From: Membranipora membranacea
Lineage: Eukaryota; Bryozoa; Gymnolaemata; Cheilostomatida; Membraniporidae
NCBI GenBank assembly: GCA_914767715.1
Contig: OU612075.1
Span: forward strand, 20,088,001-20,152,000
Direction of reading: 5' to 3'
DNA length: 64,000 bases
Shown here piece after piece: positions 37,140-50,500 of this stretch. The number at the start of each line of letters is the position of its first letter. Position 1 is the first letter of the stretch. The notes beneath the pieces are model-generated. The model had not been told where the DNA came from. It saw nothing but the letters and a program-made list of their open reading frames with translations, and did not search any database. Both the position numbers and the translations under genes were made by a program.

Positions 37140-39680
37140 TGATCCCTGGCTCTAGTGACCAAATGGACATCACTGATCAATTTAGGGAAGCATACACCTT
37201 TTCTTTGACACCCTCTCTCTTTGACATTTCTCGTTTATTTGCTATCGTGACATCAAAATCATTTGGCTCAAAATAAATTTGATTGATTGTCTGCTCTTTG
37301 ACAAAAGGCAGATAACTCGTAGTGAACTAGCCTGAATATAGCCCTCCTAAATGTTATGACTTGCAGAGTTAATGATAGTTTACACCAAAGTATAGTTGAA
37401 GCATTGTTCTATTTTCAATACAAACCTGACAACACATACTTTCAAGAATTGCAGAATGGTTTTGGATCAATCCTTGTTTGGATGCTGCAGTTGCAGGAAG
37501 ATTCAATATCGAAAGAAAAAATTAATTGTGCTCTCGAACCAGACAAGACATATAAGAAATATGCAGATTGGTGATTTGGGAGAGATTGACCCAAGAACTG
37601 ACCCGAGCAGAATGACCAGAAAAAAAAGTTATAAAGCATAAATACATTCTTGATCGCATAATGAGCCATCTCAGTATAAGGAGATTTAAAAAATACAAAT
37701 GTGCCATCTAAAGGGTCCACAGCGTTCAGCGTAAGGAAAATGAGATCAGTGTACTCGACGGCCTGGCTATGAATATAATAACAGCTAGCCTAATCTCAAA
37801 TCCCCCATTAAACAACATAACAAAACAAGGGGCTTTGAGATAATGCTAGGAATAATTTACCGATTTTGATGGTGTATACTTCAGTTCCTTTAGTTCAGCC
37901 AAAACAAGACAAGAAAGATATCCAGCTGTTAGAAAAATTCACCGGTCCAGTTGATGTTACATGGTATATGTTATATTATATCTTTTTCACAGATCAAATT
38001 CATCAAAATAAGGAAGGATATTACTGCGCAGCCCATTTCTCATTAGGACCGACACATTGACAAGGTTTTGTTTAGCTCAACTCAACTCAACTATGCATAA
38101 ATATTGTCAAAGAATCTATATGAAAGCCATACTGTATCTGTGTCATCAATTGCACAAAATATTCCTCCGGTAGGTCTTCCATTCATGCTTGTTTATGTTC
38201 AATTTACTACTCATCTATCTATGACTTCCACATCAAATGAATCCATCTGTTATGTAGTGAACAGTTGGTGACGATGCAGTATTATGAATTTTGTTACTGT
38301 ACAACTAATATAATAAAACATTCTGATACAAAGACACCATGCAGTTTGACAATTTGTACAAGGCCAAAACCCCTTGCTGGTTTTGTCTGTTGTATCACGG
38401 AGTTAGAGACTCCTTGATTGCGTGTACATGTGGTTGATAGGGAGCTAATAGGCTAGAAATAAACTAATCTTTATGATTTACATACTGAATGTGTTTTTTT
38501 GAAGTTCAAACCCACTTATTTCAAAGTGGCCATTGGATTCAATATGGCTGAGTTGTTTTAGAATAATATTGCACTATGTTGATGATATATGAACGGCACA
38601 AATTTTTTTCTTGATCTAAATTGAGATGAAAAACTTGTGTATTGATTCACTGTATTTTAAGAATTTATTGTGTAAACAAAAGAGTAGTAGAATGGAAACA
38701 CCTTAAATTGCAGCAAGTCACTTTGCCAATGGTTAGATAATCTGAAGTGACAAAGTCTTCATTTTGTTGAAAATATGAGTAGGTGTTATCTCTTTTACTC
38801 CTTGGTATATTCAAAGAAGCAGGCCAATGTATTGGCTCTGATTGGAGGGGGTCACTACACCAAACTGATTAGGAGCCAACCATAGATTATATAATTACTT
38901 TATGAAGCCAGGTCATTGGCTATAGCCTCAATGTATCATGTATTTTGGAACAATTCAAGTTTTCAAGATTCCACATCATACACCGCAGCTCTACCAGTTG
39001 AAGGGTAAAACAACTGAGAACAATCCTCCATCGTACCATGAGGGGTATCCCAGCGGGCACATTGAATGCGGCAACATGTTTCCAATGTTGCAATTGGATT
39101 GTTTCTGTGTTGCATGGTACATGTTTAACATTCAATATCTTGTAGAGGCACGAACGGTGCATACAAAGCAACACAGTTTTCTCCAATATGGTAACTGGGC
39201 AGTAACGACAGCTACTTTACTAGAGAGTAATTTGCAAGAATACTGGCATCATCTGGGATAAAATGCTTTGCAATTTGTTTGCTAACACTCTGTGTGGCTC
39301 CAACTTGTGTGCAATTCTATTTTGCACTGTTTTATTCCATTTTCTTAAAATCAAATCTAGTCTCTAAACTGCATGGGAATGATGCGTTTATGACTGCGTA
39401 GCTGTTGAATTTGTATACATTACTTGCATTTATCTCCCCTGGTAACCTGCTAACGTTTGGTAAGCCCTTGTGCCAACCTAACAGTGTAATATAATTATTA
39501 ATATAAACCATTATTTAACAACTTTGTAACATTAATACATGTCAGTGTTTTGAAATAGGTTAATATACAGCCAGGGTGTTAATTACCTGCATTAAGCACC
39601 ACATAATGTTCTTTGCGAATAAAGTTGAACAAGATTGTAATAGACACAATTATTAGTGTTACATTATCTATCACTCTATG
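37140..39680. other. Intergenic, no supported gene
   Basis: Small open frames here lack splice context or homology. A short inverted repeat (CTAATCTCAAATCCCC / GGGGCTTTGAGATAA) lies at about 37,789-37,845. The frame over 38,938-39,261 contains PPSYHEGYP, reminiscent of a PPxY motif, but no donor fits it to the AMOT-like exons. Confidence 0.4.
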
Positions 39681-39689
39681 ACTCTCTTT

Positions 39690-39880
39690 ACCGCTTCTCG
39701 GCCTATTGGCTAAGATCAAGCTTGCTGCACACTTATGATAAGGAGGTCCTCTATGGCCTCACCTCTAGGATGCATGCTAGTTTTCTAGAATGTATCACAT
39801 TCTCAGTATGAGGATTAGGGCGCCTTGCGTCCCTCTTTAGGGGCAGCCCAATCTTCTGTTTCTTAGCAAACAGCATGACT
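39690..39880 (+). pseudogene. U2 snRNA-like sequence, 5' end conserved
   Basis: 39691-39720 matches the first stem-loop of U2 snRNA (CGCTTCTCGGCC-TTGGCTAAGATCAAG, with one change in the TTTT loop region). The branch-point recognition sequence that should follow (GTGTAGTATCT) is absent. Weak echoes of later U2 parts (GTCCTCTAT, a hairpin near 39,820) follow. Probably a U2 pseudogene or a U2-headed SINE. Confidence 0.55.
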
Positions 39881-40273
39881 CACTTTACACCAGTGGAAGT
39901 CCAATGGTTTTATGGGCCTACTAGTCAACATCCACTGTGGACTGAATCACTATGAGTAGAACGCACCCCTTTAAGCTGATCGATATTAAAACTAATAAAT
40001 CGTAATTAAAATAAAATACATCCTGATGTATGAATTATTGCATATAATTTTGTGTCAAGAAAGCGCATGGTTACTATTATATACAAGCCTCTAGTTAGAT
40101 GTGTAGCAGAGGCAGTTTATATATCGTGACAATATCTACTAAAATGCACCATTCCCACATATAATAGCATGACAGATTGCCACATTAGGCAGACGTAGTT
40201 CAGCCTCTAAGGTAAACATCTTTCCAACATAGTTTAGATACAGTTGTGCCGGCTGGGATGAGTTAAATGTCTA

Positions 40274-40318
40274 GTTTTACCAATGAACTAAACCTTAGGT
40301 TTAGTTCATTGGTTTTAC
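40274..40318. mobile_element. 31-bp palindrome with 7-bp flanking repeat
   Basis: CAATGAACTAAACCT at 40281-40295 is mirrored as an inverted repeat to 40311 around a single central base. GTTTTAC flanks both sides (40274-40280 and 40312-40318). It has the same architecture as the other micro-palindromes here but an unrelated sequence. Confidence 0.65.
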
Positions 40319-41353
40319 TGTCCTACTTGGACAGCTATCGGACTGTTGATATCAGGCAGAGGACTGCCATGGTGAGTTTGTGGTTTTGCTATCAACTAAA
40401 AGAATTGGTTCAGTCATGTCAAAGAAAAGGACAAAACCTGCTGTCTTTTCTTCAGATATCAATTTTATACAATGCAGGAGTAGCCCCTCCTTGATCATAA
40501 CGCCCACCTTTTTGGATTTTCCAAGGAGACTGAATTGCTGTTTGTTTCAATGGGAGAAGTGGGCATTTCCCCTTACACTTTCAAGAGCTTCAACTTTATG
40601 ATCCAGGTCTAAACAAAATTAAAAACTTGTTACGTTGTTATAATATCACTACGTCACAATAGATACAATGGTGCTAAGTTCAGTGACAGGTGTTTCAGCA
40701 AAGTGCTCCACTATTATTCAAAGGATTTAATCTTTCGTTTGTTTAGTCACTGTAAGTAAAGTGATCAAATTTCTATTTCTGTGTGACTCCGGAGAAGTTC
40801 TGGCTTTCTGATCATCTAGCACTGTTGAAGCAGGTCAGTGTGTGTAGGGAGCAAATGGTGGTAGAATAAAAACAAAAGGTGAGTACTGTACATTCAACTT
40901 CAAACTAAACTTACAATCAAAACTAATTATTATTGTTTTTTTTAGCTCAATCCTACACCTTCCAACAATGGCTTCATAGGCTATAATCCTAGTAGTCGCA
41001 TGTTTATCTCCTCACTTGGTTAGAGTGGCAAAAATCCTCGATTAGTATAACTCCTTGCTTTGTCAATGCTGCATGTTTGGAACTGTCCAGTCTGTCTAGC
41101 CTGTCTTCACTTCACCAGCTTATCAATAATGACATTGAAGTAGAAGGCCACCCTACACATAGTATCTGGGCACCCCATCAAACAACCAAGTTAGTCAATG
41201 GCAAGCCTGCCTGCAAACTCAGGACTGCTCATGTACCATAAAATTTTGTAATTACACAGTAAAATGTATAAGGCATCAGTATACTCTATATAGTGACACA
41301 CGAATGGATAGAGGTAGTGTTCGGTAATGGAAATGATGGATATTTTATTTTAG

Positions 41354-41509
41354 AACCTGTCGAGAGTTGTGCACCTACCGAAGAAGGAGGTATGCAAGCC
41401 TCCGCTCCATCGCCTAATCAGAACATATACAATCAGGAGCCTCCACCACCCCCACCATACGTACACCCAGGAACAGTTATCAGCCCTCAGACTTATCAAG
41501 AAAATCCAG
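41354..41509 (+). CDS. AMOT-like: AMOT-like gene, first recognised exon (PPPY motif)
   Basis: The acceptor TATTTTATTTTAG precedes 41354 and the donor GTAATA starts at 41510. The 156 bp run from phase 1 to phase 1. The product reads PVESCAPTEEGG and continues with EPPPPPPYVHPGT, giving a PPPY motif that could bind WW domains. It must be preceded by another coding exon ending in phase 1, which I could not find. Moderately sure, because the low-complexity sequence has no strong homology of its own; the phase match to the next exon is the main support. Confidence 0.75.
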
Positions 41510-44500
41510 GTAATAATCCCACACCAGCAAGAGTCAAACCATGTACCAGCCCATGTGTAAAAATCCAACCTATATACTGCAATATAGTCAATGGGCTGTC
41601 CGAAATGATTGAAAGAAAATTAACCTAAAAAGCAAGATATATTTGGTTTTTTAATTAAAAGGTTCCATCCGCTTTCCTCTCAGTTTGATCACTTAAAATG
41701 CTATCGATTAACATTCTGAAGCCACTTTGACTACCAAATCAGGAGAACATCTATTTACAGGTAACCTCCCGAGCTCCTCTGTAGTGCAGGGCAATGCTGA
41801 GGACAAGTTGACACCTCGGCAGGAGCCGCAGGGCGAGGAGTCACAGCGTCGGGAATCTCCAACTATAGCTACACACCCTTCTCCTAGTCATACACCTACC
41901 ATACCCACCTACCACAATCAACCCCCAGCACCTAACTACTCTGCTCCTTACAGGTAAGACAATACAGCACTGAATATGAGGACCATGGTGACTGTATTGG
42001 TATCATTGATGGCCCTCATATCTTCAAATATTAAATGCCTTCAACAACTTATGAGGCCTGGTATGAGGATGCCATCTGGTTACTCTTTGCCAACAGATCC
42101 CACACAAATGACAGGTTTGGTGGTTGAAGCTCGAATAGACCGCTACCAAAAACCGAACGCAATACCAGTATCAGCTTTCAATTTGCGCTGTAAGATCTAC
42201 CCTCATATCTTGTGCTGTCGCTTGTTTGCCATGAACTTCATCTTATCTTGATTTAAATCACGAAATCACCCTCATTTCTGAATAAAGAGTAGTTTGATGT
42301 TGTGCAGCATAATGTAAGACATTTCTATCCATCATTTATCCAATGCCACAGGGTAGTCATGAATATTTTAGCCTCTGTTTGAAGATCTAGGTCTAGTGGC
42401 CAATACATCAACCAAATTTGGTGGTGGCAACGTCTGAAACCAACCATAACAAAAACAAATACTTTCCCATTTCAAATAAGATTTTGTTGCCATAGGAAAT
42501 TTTTGTTCAGAGTTTATGATTGATCAACGCTCAAGCTTGTCAGAAGCTGCAAAATAAGTTAGCATACCTCATCGCTGGAATGTATCTAATAAAAATCAGA
42601 CATGCCATAAGTCATCCATCAAAATATCTGCCATTTCTATGAGCTGAGTGAACTGTTGATACATGCAGACTGAATGATAAAGGATTTAAATATAAGTGTA
42701 ACAAGAAGCAGCTGGTATGTGAAATTATCAAACCATTAACCAAACCTTCTGATTTCCCATATTACCAGTAGCAATGAAGTCGACGGATCTATTAATAGTA
42801 CGCTAAGCCTATTTGTGGTTGGCCTATCTTTTCTGCAATAGTGACCTTAAAGTTTTTCATTTAAAAATCATGATCCACATGTTGCCTGTGTGATACTGAG
42901 GGATGACAATTTTTTTAGTATTTCGTCAACCGGTGGACCCCATTGTTGAACTATTTGCGCGTCTACCCCCTCAGGAAACTAAGATTTTGTGTGCGAAATA
43001 ACTTTTCACTAAAGTCATGTCCAATCAAAATTTTTCACGAGGGTGGCAACATCCTTTATTTTGTTGAGGTAGGAAAGGAAAAGCACGGACACTGACGGGA
43101 GTATTTTCCTATGGATTGTGAAAACTATCTTTGGACATGTTAGCGCGCTTATGCCAGTAGCTTACAACTTGGCAGATCTGATAATACAGTTTATTGCATT
43201 CCATTGATTACATTCCGAAGCGTTGTTTTGATTGGAAATGAATGCGTATTCTCTGTTATGTTGAGTGGGATTCACATTGACTCCGGCTGATTACAAGCAG
43301 CAGCCTATCAAAATTGATGGGCAGGATGGATACTCAGCTCACAATAGAATTTAGTCAAAACAATTATTATCTAAACACAATCTTAAATACCAGATGTTTT
43401 TACTTTATGGCTGGTCGGTTATAAATAACTTTAAAGTTCTTGTCTTTCCCTCCTCCCCTCTCACTTTTCAGTTATCCAGGCACAACTTTCAATTTGCTGA
43501 ATCAGTGTCATGTTATGTCACACCTGCGCTGATTTGTCAAAAATAATAATCTGACACATACTTCTACTAACTAAACCTTGTTATTTGAAATTCCGAGAAA
43601 AATGAGGCTGGGTTCAATTGAGGATATCTCAGTGCATCCTTGCATTCCTAGTCGGGCCTATTGGGAAATAAAATTGTGGACAATTGATTTTTTTTCACAT
43701 TTTCCTGCATTTCTAGTGCATGACTAGCAGTAACCATGATGTGACTTGAGAGAAGATCAGGGTAGAAGAAAAAATCTTTTCTTGGTTCCTTAAACTCATT
43801 TTTGAATAATAATAATATACGCATTTTATTATGTGATATATATTTTAATTTAATTCATATTTCAATTGCAGGCATAGCAATGGAGCCGGTGATGAGCCAG
43901 TGATCCGACACAAACTTCAGTCAAACTCGGTGCCAGTCCAATCTAGTCAGTATATACATCATACAGTGCACACAACTCCGCAAAGTCGCAGCCTGGACGC
44001 ATCAACATCTAGTCATTCAGGTAATTTTTTTTTTCTGCTCTAATGATGAAGATAAAAAGTGCTTGTGATGATAGGAAAACACATATATAGGATAATATGC
44101 AAGGGACTAGAGTGACAGCTGTCCCAACTTCCATAAATAAAGGCACCAGACCAGCCAGCCCCAGTAGAAGCCCATAATGCATTGAACTGGAATTTCAAGT
44201 TTCTGATTGTCACCTATCACCATGTAAGAAAACCACTGCTAAGCTCTGGGAAACCATGTCTGGCATTGCGTTGTGGGACACAAAGTCTATACAAATTATG
44301 ATATGCTGTGATGGATGTTCATCTTGAAACTAGTATTTGCAATGTATGAACATAGTTTCACACTGGATAGTGGAGACAGTGAAATTTGATACGGAAATCA
44401 ATCATTGCCAAGCTTCAAAAGTGTAGTTAGACTAATTTGTAATTGACTCGTTCAGTGGGAGGTTATTGAGTACTAGCTTTCCTACACCACAGCGAAGGAA

Positions 44501-47500
44501 TTACAGTCAATCACAATGCACTTTAGCCTATCAGATGATGGCTAACAGATGCCAATAAAATTTCTCAAACAAGCTAAGCAAAAGTCAGTTCAGTAAGCTC
44601 TTATTTTATATCAGGCATTCTTTTGCAGGCGTTGACTCTCTCCGCAGTAATTGTGATTACGGCATCGATTGTCGTTCGACTATGGAGCCGATAAACTCTA
44701 AGTTGCAGAATTTAATTCATAGGTCTTGCCTGTTGCGTGGTGAACTCGGTATCGTGTCTAGACATCTTGTTTCTTCCACCATGTGTTGCTCCTAAGGCTA
44801 GAAAAGTAATCTCGGTCGGCCCACGTCAGCCTATAACTCAACGTAAACCCAATTGTTCGTTGAGCTTTGCGGCTTGTTCACTCAAAGAATTTATCCATAG
44901 GTGTTTATGTCAGCTTACGTTGCTGTACGATATCATCTACATGTGAGTTTTTGGCTCCTGAATCTGAAAAGAGAAGCTGAATGATCAGACTAAGGTAAAG
45001 AGTATCTGTTTGAGAAAGGTGCAGTTTGAAGTTTTTGTCCTTTGTCTTAGTTTTCGATGAGTTCTGCTCCTAAATCAAAAAAGACACTGAAGGCACGGAC
45101 TACGCTACGGTATAAAGGATTTGTTTGAAGAAGGCGCAGTTATGAAGTTATCGTCTCTCGTCCTCATTTCCGATGAGTTCATACTTGCGATGATATGTCA
45201 CTCATGAATGGAATGTCACGACAGCCAGCATATAGACACTGTCCTGAAAGATCGTAGCATTCCTGGCATTCTGCATCATTCAAAACAAGCCTTGGATCCA
45301 TAGTCTGTGTGTGTCACGGCGCCTGGGCAAACGTGGATTCTGCGAAACTGTGAGAGCTGCCATACCATCACTCTAGACCTCACGTCTAGCAATGTCTCTG
45401 ACATTCCTTAACACATACAAGATATTTTTGTGTATGATGGTCGTGTTAGGCTGTGTACCAAGTCACAAATCAAAGGTCGGAACAATTGAGTTAGTGTGCC
45501 ACGGAGCCCCCCTCGGCTTGAAGCGGCATGTAAGCCTCATGATCATGGCTTTCTCTTGGTGTCATTGTTTCTGGTTGTGTTCTCTTGCCATTACCTCACT
45601 GTATGATGACCGTTTATAGAGCTACGAGTGTTAAATTATCACAGCCAAATTAAAACATAATACAGCTAAAACAGTCAGCTAAGACATTTTCTCTGTCTGT
45701 TGCTGACGATAGAAAGTGGCTGTATTCTAAGCTTCCTCATCATGAATATTGTTTCTTTGTTGATGTCACTTTTTAATATATCCCTTCACAAAGCCAAGCT
45801 GTCAAGAGTACGGCTTAGATTCTGCCTCACCTCACAACACCCTGGATTTATTTGTGATTTCACTCCTATTGTTTGTTGGGACACTTGTGGCAAAGATTAA
45901 AATTGCTCACTTGCTTGTGGGATGTTGTGTCTTGCTTTAGATAAGAGCAGATTAGATCTTGTAAAATTCTTTCTTACATCAGTCATTGTTATGCTATGAA
46001 TCATCCTTAGACCTCAGAGAACTGGGCTATGATAATTATGTGGCTGAGCCTATGGAATGTATAATCTCACTCTTTTTACATAGTCGCAGTGTCTCACTAA
46101 TGATAATAATGGTATGGTAATGCTTGTAGCCTACATACAAGAGATCTTTGTCATTCTATTAGTTTAATTTCAGGGGCATAGACGTCTTATATAGAGGTTC
46201 TCTTTGTGTGTTGATTCATGATTTGTGACAAGAAGTCTGAAAACATCTCCAGCTTGGGAACAACATATTACAATTACCTGAATTATTCTAGTATAGTTGC
46301 CTGCAGTATAGAGAAGGAGCAAATACGAAACGTCAAGTAGTTTGTTTCGTACAAACTCGTCACATGAAATTCATCACCAAACTCTCTACAACACTGAGTT
46401 AGGAAGGAGTTCAACAGAACACCATAATATTGTTCAGTTGTTTACTTGGATAAACAAGAACTCATTTCTGTAATGTTGATCTCACTTACAGACCCCAAAC
46501 AGAACTCATCACTAGCCGCTCCTGCTTACCGAGCTCCCCCAGGATATTACACCCCTGCTGTCACTGCACTTCAGATGGCTGCCGGACAGACAGTCAGCAT
46601 GCAGGATAAGCAGCAGCCTGCTATGCCTGTATCTAACGGATCGACAGCAGTGAATAAACTACCACGTAACGGCAGCAATCAGAATATAGCTTACAGTCAG
46701 GTAATAGTTAACCCCCATGGACATATCCCTAGTCTGGTCATACGGATAATTTTTATGTTTCAGCCCCAACAAATGAAACAGGACAAGGCTAGGTTAACCC
46801 TCTGTTAAATGTTTAGATAAATTTAATGGATAATGACCCCAGAAGTGTCTTACATGACCTTTCAGACAAAGACTTTTGTATCAATTATAATTCTCTACTA
46901 AAATCAACTTCCTTCCATCTTCCAAATCTGTAGATGGTTCAATAGGAATACTTTTTGAAGGGGGTCGGAGTGGACCGGGGGATTAGTGAAAAAGGTTGGG
47001 ATTCAATGTCTTGAAGATACCCTGCCTTTCGGTTAGTGGCCAAAACTAAATCTTAGCTGAAATTTATGTATAACATCTCGATTTCAGCATGGATAATTAC
47101 ATATAAATAGTTATGTCTCAATATGATCAACATCTACACATGAAAGGGTTATGAAATTCATTTCAAAGGTTCAGAACTAGAAATGGAAGGATGAAAGAAA
47201 TAATCTTCTATAATGAAATGACGTAAATATAGTGGCAATTGCCAGATTTCAATTCATAAATACATATAGAGTGAGTAATGTCTAATTGGAAATGTTGGTG
47301 CCAGCAACTTTTTGTCAAACTGCACTCCAACCGGAATGCTGAAAACAACATAACCCGGGATCTCTCTGCTTCCATTAGACTTTTTGAGAAGGGTGGCCAC
47401 ATTCGAACATTCAATTCTAGGTCTATTAGCGCCGAGGTTAAACTTCAAAATCCTGTTTCCACCGTGACCATTTTTTGTGGTTTCACAATTCATAATTCAA

Positions 47501-50500
47501 AGCTTTGCCACTGAACTACACCTCTTAAAAATGAGGGTAAACCGCGAAAGGCCCGATGGAAAAATGTCTTTGTTTTTTATAAAAAACCATAGAAGGTTGA
47601 CACCTGCGTAGCACCGCCTGGTCTGTGAATCACTGTCATTGTGATCCTTATTGGTATGTGAGAGCACTTGCCCAATAAATTTTCACAACAAAGAAACATT
47701 ACATGCGGTAAATTAGAAATCTGAAGGGCCAGGAAAGGATGCTCGCTGTAGATAAAATAGATTTGCACTGAGAGTTTACCAATGTTTGGTTCTAAAGGCG
47801 CTACCTATGGTGACATCTCTTCAAATTTAATTTCCCTTAGCCTGACTCACCACCCGTCATACAATGAGTGATTACTAGATTACCTGATAATGTGTTATAA
47901 AATATCAGGTACTTGGACTGCCAATTATTCTTTAGTGGCTCAAATGTTCCAAAAAGACGAAATATTTCTCAAAAAGAAGTGTTTTGTAGCAAAGTGAAGG
48001 TCAAATTTGTAAGGCCAAATTTAGAGATGGCCTACGCTTGTGATAAAACTGGGTTCACACCCACCAAGGAGTTGGAGACTCTAACTCCTTGCACCCACAT
48101 ACATGATTGCATCATATCCAGGCCAGGGCTAGATATTTTATGACTCATGAATGGTATAAGTGTTTAACCTAGTTACCACACTGCTTCGGAGGAATGTTAT
48201 CTAAAAGTACTACATGCGCTATTATTCATTTGTACTCAAACCTGCTGCATAATTGCTCAATCTCAAGTTTTGAACTGGGCGAGGGGCAAAAGTCTGGGGG
48301 GCTCAGACTAGAATGAAACTTGTTCCACTGGGTTTACTTGCAGAGTTATTTCTACCCTCATAGACTTAGATCTCATTCTTTTATACAGCAGCAGCAGGGG
48401 CACGAGCAGCTTCTCCCACCTCCACCAGAATATCCAGGAAATAGGGCTGATATCAGACGATCATATGAAGTACTAGATCGACCTCCTACAAACGGGGCCA
48501 GCCCTCCTGCAGCGACAGCGCCAGCCTCCACCACAGGGATGCATGCAAACGCTTTGCCCTCCACAGGGATACCGCAATCATACAGCCATCCAGAACTTGC
48601 CTCTCATCATCAGCAACAACAGCAGCAGCAGCAACAGTTATCTAGTCAGCAGCAGCAGCAAAGTAGTACACATCACAACGCAAATCAGATACAAACCTCA
48701 CATCATAACCAAATGTGAGTGAGCGCTAAATATCTATGCGCATAGAATGTGTTGCCAGATATGTTGCAAAGTATACTATATTTATATACACACAATTATC
48801 ATAGGTTCTGAGCCTATCCCATTAGTTTTCAGGTGAGTACGTTAAGACTGATGGTAGAAGTGAGTTCAATATCTGAACTAAGGAGTGAAAGGGGGAGGGG
48901 GAGGCCTACTACTGAGCCAGTCAACGCTTGTTTTTTTCTCATCATCTACTATAGAAGCCATACCACCATCCAGTAAGAAATGGCCTTTACTTGGAATTAT
49001 TTATTTGCCCTTGTGGAAACATTTTCTCGCCTGTGAGTCTACCAATGTGTCAAACCAATGAGTCACATATCACACCAGCTAATAATAACTTAGGCACCTG
49101 TCTCCAAATCTAGAAGTAGTTAGACTGTAGACTTAATAACAAACTATTAAGTCTATGGGTTAGACATGTAATTCATAACTATGCAGACAGGCTTGGTGCC
49201 CTGGAGCGTCTAGTGTCAAGCCCATCCAAATTATTGCTGATAAATCGAAAAATCCTCAGTATGGCATTTCATACACTTATGAAGAGCATAATTAGTTGAC
49301 AGAAATGTCAGAAATTTGTATAGCTCAGCTATTTTATTACTATTGGCAGTGACTCTCAAGTATCTGTAGTTGTCATTGATGAGGGTCAAAACATTTTCGA
49401 AAATATTCATTTGATCACAAAACTCCACAAGCATCGATGAAAGAATATGAACCTTGGATCACAGTTACTGATCACAATCAATCAATTAATCTATTTTTGT
49501 GTATTGTCATCAGGTTGTCATTACCTGATTTATTATGAAAGGGAGTTGTTCCTTCATGCAACTCTGAGTTCAATGGATGGACAACTCCAAAGTTGACAAC
49601 TTTATTTTCCTAATGATATCTTTATACTAAAGTGTTTTATTACTTGATAGGATATACAGAACTTCAGAGCAGCAACAAGATTTCGCAGCGATAGCAGCAA
49701 GAGCCTCTAAAATGGTAGAAGTTCTATCTGGAGAGAATAAAAGTCTCAGGAATGAACTTGAATGTTATTACAAGAAAGTGTCCAAACTTCAAAAGGTTTG
49801 TCGTCGGTTACCGTTTGAAAGACTGAAATAACATTGACATAGACAAAGGGACTACGGATGAAGATAAAAGCTACGACGCTGTCCTACTAACTGAGCTGAA
49901 TTCCCATCTGTGTTGGACAGTGAAGGTTATTGCTACCACTGTACTCACATGCAATATGTACATGTATATATACAATACATACCACATCTGCATATACTGT
50001 GATTGTTTCATAACATGGAATGAATACACCTGAGGGAGCTGAGAGCTCAGACAATACCTCAGATTTGGGATGGAACACTTGAAAATTATATCTATAAGAT
50101 TATGGAATTTTGATTTTTACCCTAACATTTCTCAAATTTGAGTGCTTGTCAAAACCTCCCAAATACATCAATTTCAAACACATCAATTTCAAACAAATCG
50201 ATTTTAAACTCTATGACTGAATCGATTTGCCATTTGAGGTCGTCACAAGGATGTTCTCTGTATTGAACTGTGCATGCGCTATGTGTACAAGTTCCTTCTG
50301 CGAATCTCTGGGGACAATTTCAACTTCTCCCTCTAGCCATGTAGTACCTGGTCATGTATTTAAAGTGCATGTTTAGTTCACCATTTAAAATTTTGGAGTT
50401 GTTGTTCCTGACACAAATGATCACGATTTTTCCTTGGTTTCTATGCCATCAGTTGTAAGGCCCCCCCCCCCATTTGTAGATTTTGTACAAATATAATATA

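Noticed and set aside
38938-39261. Frame with PPSYHEGYP, considered as an upstream AMOT-like exon
   Set aside because: No donor after the motif gives the required phase 1 end, and the rest is not angiomotin-like.
45392-45619. 75-codon frame with hydrophobic start, considered as a secreted protein gene
   Set aside because: No homology or promoter and no matching splice evidence; kept only as part of the unexplained CpG-richer segment.
47278-47521. Frames on both strands, and a tRNA A-box-like GTGTAGTTCAGTGGCAAAGC on the minus strand
   Set aside because: No B box at proper spacing and no exon context; at most an old SINE remnant in an AMOT-like intron.
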